Assembly (NCBI GenBank): GCA_000434935.1
Contig: FR882175.1
Span: 65,083 to 73,135 of the forward strand
Direction: 5' to 3'
Source: Bacteroides sp. CAG:709
GTDB taxonomy: Bacteria > Bacteroidota > Bacteroidia > Bacteroidales > UBA932
Length of the DNA stretch: 8,053 bases
Positions 1 to 6,518 of this stretch are shown here, piece by piece. The notes below the pieces were generated by a model. It saw only the letters and a program-made list of their open reading frames with translations, searched no databases and was not told the DNA's origin. Within the stretch, counting starts at the first letter, position 1, and each line of letters opens with the position of its first letter. Both the position numbers and the translations under genes were made by a program.

Positions 1-730
1 CGGCCGACTGATGGAATGGCTGGAAGAATATCCCGAGACAGAGCCGCACCACAGGCATGTTTCACATCTCTACGGCCTGCATCCAAGCAATCTCATATCT
101 CCGCACAAGACGCCTGAGCTTGCGGAAGCATGCCGCAAGTCGCTCATGGCCAGAGGAGACGAGGGCACAGGATGGAGCCGCGCATGGAAAATCTGTTTCT
201 GGGCGAGACTCTGTGACGGTGACCATGCCTGGAAACTGTTCCACAATCTCCTGTCACCTGCCGTCAGCTATGACCGGCTGGACAGCCTTCACAAGACAGG
301 AGCCGCACTGGACGAGTCTCTGCCTCAACATAGCGGCACATTCCCGAACCTTTTCTGTTCACATGACCCGTTCCAGATAGACGGCAACTTCGGCGGCGCA
401 TCCGGCATAGCGGAAATGTTGCTGCAGAGCCACGAAGGCTATGTCAATTTCATTCCGGCACTTCCTTCAGGATGGCATTCCGGAAGCGTCCGTGGAATGC
501 GTGTCAGAGGTTTCGCCACGGTTGATTTCAGTTGGGAGAACCATACCCTGCAGCAGGCCATTGTCCATGCAGACAGAGGTCATGGCGATATCCGTCTGAC
601 AGTCAAGACTCCTGACGGTCTCATCGCCCGCGACATCTACGGAAACGAGTTCCCGTCAGACATCAACGGCTTCATCTACCCTACCTTGTCACCGGGTTCC
701 TCCTTGGAAATAAGATTCACTTCAATTTAA
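1..730 (+). CDS. Glycoside hydrolase family 95 protein (alpha-L-fucosidase type), 3' part
   Basis: This is the C-terminal part of a GH95 enzyme, a family that removes alpha-1,2-linked L-fucose (sometimes L-galactose) from glycans by inversion. The frame is open from base 2 to the TAA at 728-730, giving about 242 residues. The family is usually 750-830 residues, so roughly the last third is present and the true start lies left of the window. Visible family motifs are EPHHRHVSHLYGLHPSN near the start, RGDEGTGWSRAWK, and DPFQIDGNFGG followed by IAEMLLQSHEGYV. The Asp of DGNFGG (codon 380-382) matches, from memory of the Bifidobacterium AfcA structure, the Asp that assists the catalytic Asn. The general acid Glu would lie outside the window. 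After about residue 150 comes the usual C-terminal beta domain (VRGMRVRGFATVDFSW). The substrate cannot be fixed from this fragment. Secretion is expected but its signal is not in view. The family call is firm. Confidence 0.96.
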   Translation, partial: GRLMEWLEEYPETEPHHRHVSHLYGLHPSNLISPHKTPELAEACRKSLMARGDEGTGWSRAWKICFWARLCDGDHAWKLFHNLLSPAVSYDRLDSLHKTGAALDESLPQHSGTFPNLFCSHDPFQIDGNFGGASGIAEMLLQSHEGYVNFIPALPSGWHSGSVRGMRVRGFATVDFSWENHTLQQAIVHADRGHGDIRLTVKTPDGLIARDIYGNEFPSDINGFIYPTLSPGSSLEIRFTSI

Positions 731-732
731 TC

Positions 733-1968
733 TTACCGTTCCAGGAACGAAAAGGTCAGGTCCACGTCGCCGAAGCGGCTGGTTATGCCGTCATACTTTT
801 CAAGGTAGCGGGCCGAAAGCTCGCCGCGCCAGACAATGTCATCCCGAGAATTAAACGGCAGGGACACATCGAAACCATAGCTCTTGGACTTCACTTTCAC
901 CACGGCGGAACACTTCCATTCTGTCCTAGTGCCGCCGTCATCTTCGGTCAGGAGGAACGCGATATTGTCCAGCTGGTCAGTCCATTGCGACACGAGCATA
1001 ATGTTCATCGGAATCCTCTGCCCGACCTGGTTCCTCTTCACCACCAGCATGAAATCCGTAATCTGAGGATTGTACAACTTCAATTCCGCTTCAGTGCTAG
1101 CCGTGAAATTCTCCACGCTCCCCACCTTGAAGAAGAATTCCGAGGCACCGGCGAACCAGCAGTCGTAATTCCTGTGCATCAGGAAATCTTTCAGCACCAG
1201 CGAGCGTACTGTACCTGAGAAACTTGCCTGCACAGGCAGCCCCATCGCCACACCCGACGGCCTGATGACAACCGAACCTCCGCCTGTCCCCCACTCGGGG
1301 TCACGTTTCTTTATCATTTCCAAGGACTCGTATTGGCAATCATCGTTTCTGTTGACGACCCAGACAGGATGCTCAGCAGCCATTTGTTCATCGACAATGA
1401 CTTCTTCCACATATTTGCTTCCATCGGATTTTTCAAGCATGCGATAACCGACATTGACCTCCGCCCCATTTCCCGGGTCAAAAGTAATTATAGGCCACTC
1501 CCTGCCGTCCCATTTCTCAGAATAAGGCCAATATATCTGAATATCAGACTTTTCCAGTGCGTCCAGATATTCCTCCGGGGTCATCGCACCACGTTCGGAA
1601 TCCCCGGCTGCCTTCGTCATGGCTGCAAAATGTTCGGCAATGAGCTCCTTCAAAGGACGCGCATACGACTTGGTGCGGACGGCACGGCTCTTCGGGTCCA
1701 TACCGACTCCCGCACCAGGCGATTCGAAAAGGTCCTTCATCAGATACTCCTCATCGTAGCCGTTCCCGGAAGATGAAGAAACGGCATCATGGACTTCCTG
1801 CATGTGCCCGGCCTCAATCGGCAGCACGGAAAACAATTTCGCCACGGTGTCCAGCGGAAGATATGCCGTATCGGGATAATATTTCTCACCGGAATGGTCC
1901 ACTCTCTCACACGAGGCTGCCAGCATCAGTGCCGCAGCCAGAACAAAAAGTAATTTTCTCATAAGCAT
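733..1968 (-). CDS. Putative lipoprotein of unknown function
   Basis: I do not recognise a named family. The 411-residue product begins with a lipoprotein signal: Lys/Arg at 4-5, a hydrophobic run from 6 to 18, and LAASC with the lipid-attachment Cys at residue 20. It is therefore expected to be exported and anchored in a membrane. The residues after Cys (ERVDHSGE) carry some acidic charge but are not a clean Bacteroidota surface-export signal. A second ATG two codons in (1960-1962) may be the real start, since it gives the more usual MRKLL opening. The rest has no membrane segment. Notable stretches are IYWPYSEKWDGREWPIITF (145-163), HPVWVVNRNDD (200-210), a Gly-rich GTGGGS (227-232), TEDDGGTRTEWK (341-352) and NSRDDIVWRG (373-382). 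The last two are acidic and could bind metal, which is inference only. The C-terminal half looks beta-rich. The gene stands alone between a terminator region and the convergent GH95 gene. Reading frame and lipoprotein nature are well supported; function is open. Confidence 0.88.
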   Translation of the reverse strand: MLMRKLLFVLAAALMLAASCERVDHSGEKYYPDTAYLPLDTVAKLFSVLPIEAGHMQEVHDAVSSSSGNGYDEEYLMKDLFESPGAGVGMDPKSRAVRTKSYARPLKELIAEHFAAMTKAAGDSERGAMTPEEYLDALEKSDIQIYWPYSEKWDGREWPIITFDPGNGAEVNVGYRMLEKSDGSKYVEEVIVDEQMAAEHPVWVVNRNDDCQYESLEMIKKRDPEWGTGGGSVVIRPSGVAMGLPVQASFSGTVRSLVLKDFLMHRNYDCWFAGASEFFFKVGSVENFTASTEAELKLYNPQITDFMLVVKRNQVGQRIPMNIMLVSQWTDQLDNIAFLLTEDDGGTRTEWKCSAVVKVKSKSYGFDVSLPFNSRDDIVWRGELSARYLEKYDGITSRFGDVDLTFSFLER

Positions 1969-1982
1969 TGTCTTTTACAATG

Positions 1983-1990
1983 CAAAGTGA
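1983..1990 (-). promoter_or_regulatory. Candidate Bacteroidota-type -7 box for the lipoprotein gene
   Basis: On the minus strand this reads TCACTTTG followed by CATTG, one mismatch from the Bacteroidota -7 consensus TAnnTTTG. The core ACTTTGCA is identical to the box in front of topA (6454-6461). It sits 15-22 bases before the ATG, implying a very short leader. No good -33 TTTG is visible at the expected distance, where the sequence is occupied by the hairpin at 1993-2027. Tentative. Confidence 0.35.
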
Positions 1991-1992
1991 CG

Positions 1993-2027
1993 AAAAAATA
2001 TCCGTTTTCAGAAAATGAACACGGATA
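1993..2027 (-). terminator. Rho-independent terminator-like hairpin (second of two, downstream of prmC)
   Basis: On the minus strand, arms TATCCGT and ACGGATA (2021-2027 and 1999-2005) pair over 7 bp. After one mismatch an inner TTCA/TGAA stem adds 4 bp around a 5-base loop. The stem is followed directly by six T residues (1998 down to 1993), the pattern of an intrinsic terminator. It would stop read-through from the PBP1A-ddl-prmC operon just before the lipoprotein promoter. The stem has few G-C pairs, so strength is uncertain. Confidence 0.6.
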
Positions 2028-2032
2028 AAGTT

Positions 2033-2068
2033 AAAAATCGGCCTCACAGCAACCTGCAAAGCCGATTT
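2033..2068 (-). terminator. Terminator-like hairpin (first, just downstream of prmC)
   Basis: On the minus strand AAATCGGC (2068-2061) pairs with GCCGATTT (2042-2035) over 8 bp around an 18-base loop. The downstream arm runs into five T residues (2037-2033). It lies about 30 bases past the prmC stop, where an operon terminator is expected. The long loop weakens it, though a short GCA/TGC stem inside may help it fold. Read on the plus strand only three T residues follow, so it is polarised toward the prmC transcript. Confidence 0.55.
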
Positions 2069-2080
2069 ATGTTAACATAA
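2067..2080. repeat. Perfect 14-bp palindrome
   Basis: The bases TTATGTTAACATAA equal their own reverse complement, with GTTAAC at the centre. The palindrome overlaps the end of the first terminator stem by two bases and the next palindrome by two bases. It could be a protein binding site or chance in AT-rich DNA. No function can be assigned from sequence alone. Confidence 0.5.
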
Positions 2081-2103
2081 TAATTTTAGATTCTAAAGTT
2101 ATT
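2079..2103. repeat. Near-perfect 25-bp inverted repeat across the prmC stop codon
   Basis: Left arm AATAATTTTAGA (2079-2090) and right arm TCTAAAGTTATT (2092-2103) are complementary at 11 of 12 positions around a single central T (2091). The right arm contains the prmC stop codon (2099-2101). As RNA it could fold with a 5-base loop and a weak, A-U rich stem. There is no T tract after it, so it is not a classical terminator. It may be an operator-like site, a 3'-end stabilising stem, or chance. Confidence 0.5.
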
Positions 2104-3001
2104 TATGGTAAATTATATACCTGTTCTTGTCGGAAAGATCACGGACTATCTCCGTATGGGCATAACCGGCAGCCTTGAAGACCGTTTCAGTCTGGCGGGC
2201 AAGCGTCTCATTCACCTCTGAAAGACCGACGCCGTCGGGAGACATGAACCGCTGGCTCCATCTGGCTATCGCACGATAAAAAAGCAGCGGGTCGTCATCA
2301 GGCACGAACAATGCCGATTCAGGCTCATATTCAAGCACATTGCGCCTCATATCCTCCTTTTCGGACTCCATTATGTATGGCGGATTGCTCAGGACCATAT
2401 CGAAAGGACCGAGTTCAATCTCCTGCTCGGAATCCAGGACATCAGCCTTTATAAACTCCGGCTTGAATGTCTCCTTGGATTTCAGCTCCGATGCAAAGTC
2501 CTGCCCCGCAGCCACTTCCAAGGCCGCATCAGAAATATCCACCGCGGTCACCCGGCTTCCCGGAATAGACAGCGCCATAGTCCAGGCGATGCATCCGGAA
2601 CCTGTGCACAAGTCGAGGATACGCACCGGTTCGGCATTTTTTCCATACGGCGAGCGCATGCGGTACACCCTCATCCCCAGTTTGATGGCATCACGACAGA
2701 GGAGTTCCGTCTCCGGCCGCGGAATCAGCACAGCGGGATCAACTTTGAAAGTCCGTCCATAAAACTCAGTGTGCCCGAGCACATACTGCACAGGCTCCAT
2801 CTTCTTCAGGCGCTCCATAGCAGCCTCAAGCTCAGGCAGTTTCTTGTCGTCTATCTTGAATTCAGGTTCAACGATATGGGTATAGTTCTCCGTTCCCAAC
2901 ACCTCTTCGCAAAGCATCAGGACAATGGAACGCGCCTCCTTTTGAGGGTACAACGATTCCAAAGCCTTGGTGCCGGCTTTTACAAATTCAGCAAGAAGCA
3001 T
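2099..3001 (-). CDS. prmC: Peptide chain release factor N5-glutamine methyltransferase (PrmC/HemK)
   Basis: This cytoplasmic enzyme uses S-adenosylmethionine to methylate the Gln of the GGQ motif in release factors 1 and 2, which speeds translation termination. At 300 residues it is slightly longer than E. coli PrmC (277). Residues 1-100 form the helical release-factor-binding part, with PVQYVLGHTEFYG (70-82) and VLIPRPETE (91-99). The methyltransferase fold follows: the SAM-binding loop ILDLCTGSGCIA (128-139), the acidic end of the next strand in VTAVDIS (151-157), and the catalytic NPPYI (206-210) that holds the substrate Gln. An extra linker (about 108-125) before the SAM loop accounts for some of the added length. 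It is the last gene of the operon, 8 bases after ddl, with a strong AGGAGG upstream. Two terminator-like hairpins follow it. No key residue is missing. Confidence 0.97.
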   Translation of the reverse strand: MLLAEFVKAGTKALESLYPQKEARSIVLMLCEEVLGTENYTHIVEPEFKIDDKKLPELEAAMERLKKMEPVQYVLGHTEFYGRTFKVDPAVLIPRPETELLCRDAIKLGMRVYRMRSPYGKNAEPVRILDLCTGSGCIAWTMALSIPGSRVTAVDISDAALEVAAGQDFASELKSKETFKPEFIKADVLDSEQEIELGPFDMVLSNPPYIMESEKEDMRRNVLEYEPESALFVPDDDPLLFYRAIARWSQRFMSPDGVGLSEVNETLARQTETVFKAAGYAHTEIVRDLSDKNRYIIYHK

Positions 3002-3004
3002 TTT

Positions 3005-3011
3005 CCCTCCT
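3005..3011 (-). promoter_or_regulatory. Strong Shine-Dalgarno for prmC overlapping the ddl stop
   Basis: The minus strand reads TAGGAGGGAAAATG: the ddl stop TAG runs straight into AGGAGGG, and the prmC ATG follows. The gap from AGGAGG to ATG is 4 bases, on the short side. A full anti-16S match is unusual for Bacteroidota, and the other full starts in this window show no comparable site. It fixes the prmC start at 3001 and suggests re-initiation by ribosomes that finish ddl. Confidence 0.75.
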
Positions 3012-4026
3012 ATGAATTTTCAATGACAGTCGTCAGGAATGCCGTCATATCCATCCCGGCGGCCCTGACCATCTTAGGAACAAGTGAGGCGCTGGTCATT
3101 CCCGGAATAGTGTTCACCTCCAGGAAATAAAGTCCGTCTTCAGCAGAAATATAGTCCATACGGACAATGCCGTTGCATCCGAGATGTGCATATATCTTCT
3201 CCGTAATCCTCTGGATTTCAGAGGACAACTCTTCAGATATCTGCGCTGGACAGACCTCCTGGCTATGGCCGTTGTATTTGGCATCATAGTCGAAATACTC
3301 ATTTTCCGTGATGATTTCGATTACAGGAAGAGCCTTGACCTCTCCTCCGTCCAGATAGGCAGCGCAGGTAAACTCACGGCCCTTGATAGACTTCTCGACC
3401 ACGACGGCCGGTCCCTCGGAGAAGGCATAATTGACGGCAGGCACCAATCCATCGGCCTCTTTCACTTTCGTGATACCGAAGCTGGAACCTCCGTCAGTAG
3501 GTTTCACGAAGAGCGGCAGTCCAAGACGTTCTACGGCCTTGGCAGCGAAAGCATTGACATCCATTCCTTTACGGACGAACGCATCCGGCGCAAGCTTCAC
3601 GTAATCAATATCGCGGAGATAGCTCTTGCAAGAATATTTGTCGAACGCCACCGTCGACACGAAAGCGCTGCACCCGCTGTGAGGAATGCCGAGCATCTCG
3701 AAATAACCTTGAAGAAGGCCATTCTCGCCAGGCGTGCCGTGCTGCATTATATAAACGTAGTCGAACTTCACTTTCTCCCCGTAAACAGTAACGGAGAAAT
3801 CATTCTTGTCAATCTCCGGCCTTGCCTCTTCCGGGAATGGAACTCTCATGGAGTTTTTCTTGCGATATGCTACCAGAGACCATTTGCCGAATCTCGCAAA
3901 AATCTCATACACATCATATTGAGTATCATCAATCCTTGATGCAGTATACTCACCGCTGCGGCAAGCCACCTCCCACTCGGAAGAGTCGCTGCCATAAATC
4001 ACTGCGATAGTGTTATATTTTCCCAT
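3010..4026 (-). CDS. ddl: D-alanine--D-alanine ligase
   Basis: Cytoplasmic ATP-grasp ligase that joins two D-alanines using ATP. The dipeptide becomes the end of the peptidoglycan pentapeptide. Length 338 residues is normal. Aligned from memory to E. coli DdlB: E19 in SSEWEVACRSG matches the Glu that binds the first D-Ala. HGTPGENG (96-103) is the family HGxxGEDG with Asn for Asp. K175 (LFVKP) and the loop GSSFG (180-184) hold ATP. DYDAKY (246-251) is the omega loop, and its Tyr251 is the residue that favours D-Ala over D-lactate. RMD (289-291) and FLEVNTIPGMTSASL (301-315) supply metal and product-binding residues. The Tyr in the loop argues against a vancomycin-resistance D-Ala-D-Lac ligase. 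It starts 11 bases after the PBP1A stop, without a clear ribosome binding site, and ends in the TAG that overlaps the prmC ribosome binding site. Confidence 0.98.
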   Translation of the reverse strand: MGKYNTIAVIYGSDSSEWEVACRSGEYTASRIDDTQYDVYEIFARFGKWSLVAYRKKNSMRVPFPEEARPEIDKNDFSVTVYGEKVKFDYVYIMQHGTPGENGLLQGYFEMLGIPHSGCSAFVSTVAFDKYSCKSYLRDIDYVKLAPDAFVRKGMDVNAFAAKAVERLGLPLFVKPTDGGSSFGITKVKEADGLVPAVNYAFSEGPAVVVEKSIKGREFTCAAYLDGGEVKALPVIEIITENEYFDYDAKYNGHSQEVCPAQISEELSSEIQRITEKIYAHLGCNGIVRMDYISAEDGLYFLEVNTIPGMTSASLVPKMVRAAGMDMTAFLTTVIENS

Positions 4027-4037
4027 ATATCAATATG

Positions 4038-6389
4038 TTAGTCAAAATAATAATCTGCCTCGCTGCTGGTTTTGCGGTCCGCATCTTCGTCACCGCCGCT
4101 GCAGCTAAGGTCAATGTTCATGCCGGCAGGTGCCACGAAACGGTCCGCCTCGGAAATGCCGAGAGAGCCGTCCTTCAGCACTTTCTTCATGAAAATGCCC
4201 CATATAGGAAGCGCCATATTGGAACCGCTTCCCAACGCAAGTGCCTGGAAATGAACCTGTCTGTCTTCCGCACCTACCCAGATTCCGGCAGTAATGGAAG
4301 GTGTATATCCGATGAACCATCCATCCGCATTGTCATTGGTCGTACCTGTCTTTCCTGCGATTTCGCCTTTCAGCTGATATACCGCCCTCAAGCGCGCACC
4401 CGTACCATTGTTGATCACGCCCTGCATCAGGTTTTCCATAAGATAAGCGGTCTGTTCGCTGATTGCCTCACGTTTGCGGTTGGTGAACTCGCCCAGCACA
4501 TTGCCCTGATTGTCCTCTATCCTGGTAACGAATTGAGGGGAAATGTAAACTCCGCGAGACGGGAAGGTGTTGTACGCAGCAACCATCTCATACAAAGACA
4601 AATCCGCAGGTCCGACGCAAAGTGAAGGCACCGCGTCGATATGGCTCTGGATTCCCATTGTCCTCATCATGTCGGCCATAGGCTCCGGTCCAAGCTGTTT
4701 CATCAGGTATGCGGAAATATTGTTCGAACTATGGGTAAGTCCCCATTTCAACGTCACTGTCTTTCCGATCCAGATATCCTTGTCGGTACTTCTTGGCGTC
4801 CACTCATTGTCCCCGACGATGAAAGTCTGAGGCACATTGACAACCTTCGTGCAAGGGCTCATGCCGGACTGCATTGCCAATGTATAGAGGAACGGCTTGA
4901 CGGTGGAACCGATCTGGCGCTTGCCCTGACGGACATTGTCATACTTGAAATAGCGGTAGTTCGGGCCTCCGACATAGGCCTTGACGTGTCCGGTTACAGG
5001 CTCAATAGCCACAAAACCAGCTCTAAGTATTGATTTGTAATATCTTATGGAATCGTCAGGAGTCATTGTCGTATCTATGTAGCCCTTCTTGTTCCATGAG
5101 AACAGACGCATCTGCGCAGGCACGGAGAAACTCTTGAGGATCTCTGACTCGGAAGCACCTTCCTTCTTCATGATACGGTAACGGTCGCTCCATCTCCTCG
5201 CCTGCTTCATGACATAATCACGTGTAGATTTGTCCACATCATTGGAGAACGGCTTGTTCTTCTTCGAACGCAAATCTCTCTCGAAACTCTTCTGCAAATT
5301 CTTGCCAAGATGCTCGGCCACAGCCTCTTCCGCATACCTCTGCATCTTGGAATTAATCGTGGTATAGATTCGGAGGCCGTCCTTGTCCAGATTATAAGGT
5401 GTCCCGTCCGGCTTGGTATTCTTGTTCAGCCAGCCATAGAGAGGATCGTCCTCCCAGGACAATGAATCTGCGACATAGTCCTCACGATAGGTATATTTCG
5501 AACGGACAGGCTTGCCAGCATTCATCACGCGACGGAGCATGTCCCTGAAATACGGAGCCAGACCGGCATTGTGGTCCTGGACCTGATATGACAATGATAT
5601 CGGCACCTGCTGGATGGAGTCGCGCTGTTCTTCAGTAAGATAGCCTGCCTTTTCCATCTGGCTGATGACGAAGTTCCTGCGGTACAGGGCCTTGTCCGGA
5701 TTAAGGGCCGGGTTGTATCTCGTCGGCTTGTTCACCATGCCCACCAGCGTGGCGCTTTCCTCAACGGTCAGGTCAGCCGGTTCCTTGGCGAAGAATGTCT
5801 GCGCCGCCGCCCTCACTCCATACGCACTGCTGCCGAAGAAAACGGCATTCAGGTACATGTCCAGAATCTCGTCCTTCGTATAGTCGCGCTCCAGCTTGAC
5901 CGCCGTTATCCACTCCTTCAATTTGATCCAGACCATTTTCACCTTGGAGAATCCCGGGATGCGGCTGGAGACATCGGCACGCGGGTACAATGTCTTCGCA
6001 AGCTGCTGGGTGATGGTACTTCCGCCGCCCTGTCCGGAATCGCCCATCAGCAATGTCTTCACGAGCACGCGCCCGAGGCTCTGAAAGTCAATGCCGGAGT
6101 GCTTGTAAAAGCGGATGTCCTCCGTCGCCACTGCCGCCTGCACCAGATAAGGGGACAATTCTTCGTAGGAAACATACGACCTGTTTTCAATGTGGAAGGT
6201 CGTGAGAACCTGACCGTCATCGGCAATGACTTCGGTCGCAAGCTTGCTGTCAGGGTTCTCCAGCTCCTCGAATGAAGGTATGTCGGCAAATGCCCAAACC
6301 AGCAAAAGCATGATAAGGACCATCAGCACAGGCACGGAAACGATTATCCAGAACCATTTCACGCATTTTTTTCTCGTATCGTCTGTCAT
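4038..6389 (-). CDS. mrcA: Class A penicillin-binding protein 1A (transglycosylase/transpeptidase)
   Basis: Bifunctional peptidoglycan synthase that polymerises lipid II and cross-links the chains outside the inner membrane. It has 783 residues, usual for the family. A short cytoplasmic tail is followed by one membrane anchor (about 11-35). The GT51 domain shows ATEDIRFYKHSGID (88-101, catalytic Glu90), GQGGGSTITQQLAKTLY (119-135), KLKEW with Glu159, and YLNAVFFG (179-186). A charged linker region of about 170 residues (280-450) follows. The transpeptidase domain has all three penicillin-binding motifs: STVK (495-498, nucleophile Ser495), SSN (554-556) and KTGT (680-683). The protein ends with an acidic Ser/Asp/Glu-rich tail (about 763-783). 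It heads the operon with ddl 11 bases downstream, so the enzyme that uses D-Ala-D-Ala stems is co-transcribed with the one that makes the dipeptide. The ATG at 6387-6389 gives a sensible N-terminus. The gene symbol follows E. coli usage. Confidence 0.97.
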   Translation of the reverse strand: MTDDTRKKCVKWFWIIVSVPVLMVLIMLLLVWAFADIPSFEELENPDSKLATEVIADDGQVLTTFHIENRSYVSYEELSPYLVQAAVATEDIRFYKHSGIDFQSLGRVLVKTLLMGDSGQGGGSTITQQLAKTLYPRADVSSRIPGFSKVKMVWIKLKEWITAVKLERDYTKDEILDMYLNAVFFGSSAYGVRAAAQTFFAKEPADLTVEESATLVGMVNKPTRYNPALNPDKALYRRNFVISQMEKAGYLTEEQRDSIQQVPISLSYQVQDHNAGLAPYFRDMLRRVMNAGKPVRSKYTYREDYVADSLSWEDDPLYGWLNKNTKPDGTPYNLDKDGLRIYTTINSKMQRYAEEAVAEHLGKNLQKSFERDLRSKKNKPFSNDVDKSTRDYVMKQARRWSDRYRIMKKEGASESEILKSFSVPAQMRLFSWNKKGYIDTTMTPDDSIRYYKSILRAGFVAIEPVTGHVKAYVGGPNYRYFKYDNVRQGKRQIGSTVKPFLYTLAMQSGMSPCTKVVNVPQTFIVGDNEWTPRSTDKDIWIGKTVTLKWGLTHSSNNISAYLMKQLGPEPMADMMRTMGIQSHIDAVPSLCVGPADLSLYEMVAAYNTFPSRGVYISPQFVTRIEDNQGNVLGEFTNRKREAISEQTAYLMENLMQGVINNGTGARLRAVYQLKGEIAGKTGTTNDNADGWFIGYTPSITAGIWVGAEDRQVHFQALALGSGSNMALPIWGIFMKKVLKDGSLGISEADRFVAPAGMNIDLSCSGGDEDADRKTSSEADYYFD

Positions 6390-6409
6390 ATCTGTATTCT
6401 TCGAAAGAG

Positions 6410-6417
6410 CAAAAATA
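6410..6417 (-). promoter_or_regulatory. Candidate -7 box for the PBP1A-ddl-prmC operon
   Basis: The minus strand reads TATTTTTG, an exact match to the Bacteroidota -7 consensus TAnnTTTG, 21-28 bases before the PBP1A ATG. No clear -33 TTTG stands at the expected distance upstream. The box overlaps none of the topA promoter elements but lies 10 bases from them, so the two start sites are nearly back to back. Confidence 0.45.
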
Positions 6418-6426
6418 CATAGAAAA

Positions 6427-6459
6427 TTTGGAAAATATCCTTATTTGTTCCTTACTTTG
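6427..6459 (+). promoter_or_regulatory. Candidate Bacteroidota-type promoter for topA
   Basis: TTTG at 6427-6430 can serve as the -33 element and TTACTTTG at 6452-6459 as the -7 element (one mismatch to TAnnTTTG), separated by 21 bases. That fits the known Bacteroidota spacing of about 19-21. The ACTTTGCA core also occurs before the lipoprotein gene. The implied leader to the ATG at 6519 is about 50 bases. A GGAG at 6503-6506 lies 12 bases before the ATG, too far to be a good ribosome binding site. Confidence 0.5.
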
Positions 6460-6518
6460 CAGTCCGTTTACTGAAATAGAGGTAAAAACATCATTAAAAA
6501 TTGGAGCTAGAGTTGGCG

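Noticed and set aside
737..749. Palindrome CGTTCC-A-GGAACG considered as a bidirectional terminator for the convergent genes.
   Set aside because: With a realistic loop only 4 bp of stem remain. It is followed by AAAA on the plus strand and by GTAAGATT on the minus strand, so there is no T tract.
1333..1776. A 147-codon open frame on the plus strand, opposite the lipoprotein gene.
   Set aside because: The minus-strand frame is longer, begins with a proper lipoprotein signal and spans the whole interval. The plus-strand product has no signal or domain.
3184..3939. A 251-codon open frame on the plus strand, opposite ddl.
   Set aside because: The opposing frame is an intact Ddl with all ligand-binding motifs. 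The plus-strand product has no known motif, and there is no ribosome binding site or promoter.
3010..4026. Ddl considered as a D-Ala-D-Lac (vancomycin-resistance) ligase because of changes near the active site (HGTPGENG, FDYDAKY).
   Set aside because: The omega-loop Tyr typical of D-Ala-D-Ala ligases is kept (Tyr251), and no vanH, vanX or van regulatory genes are nearby. The gene sits in a housekeeping operon.
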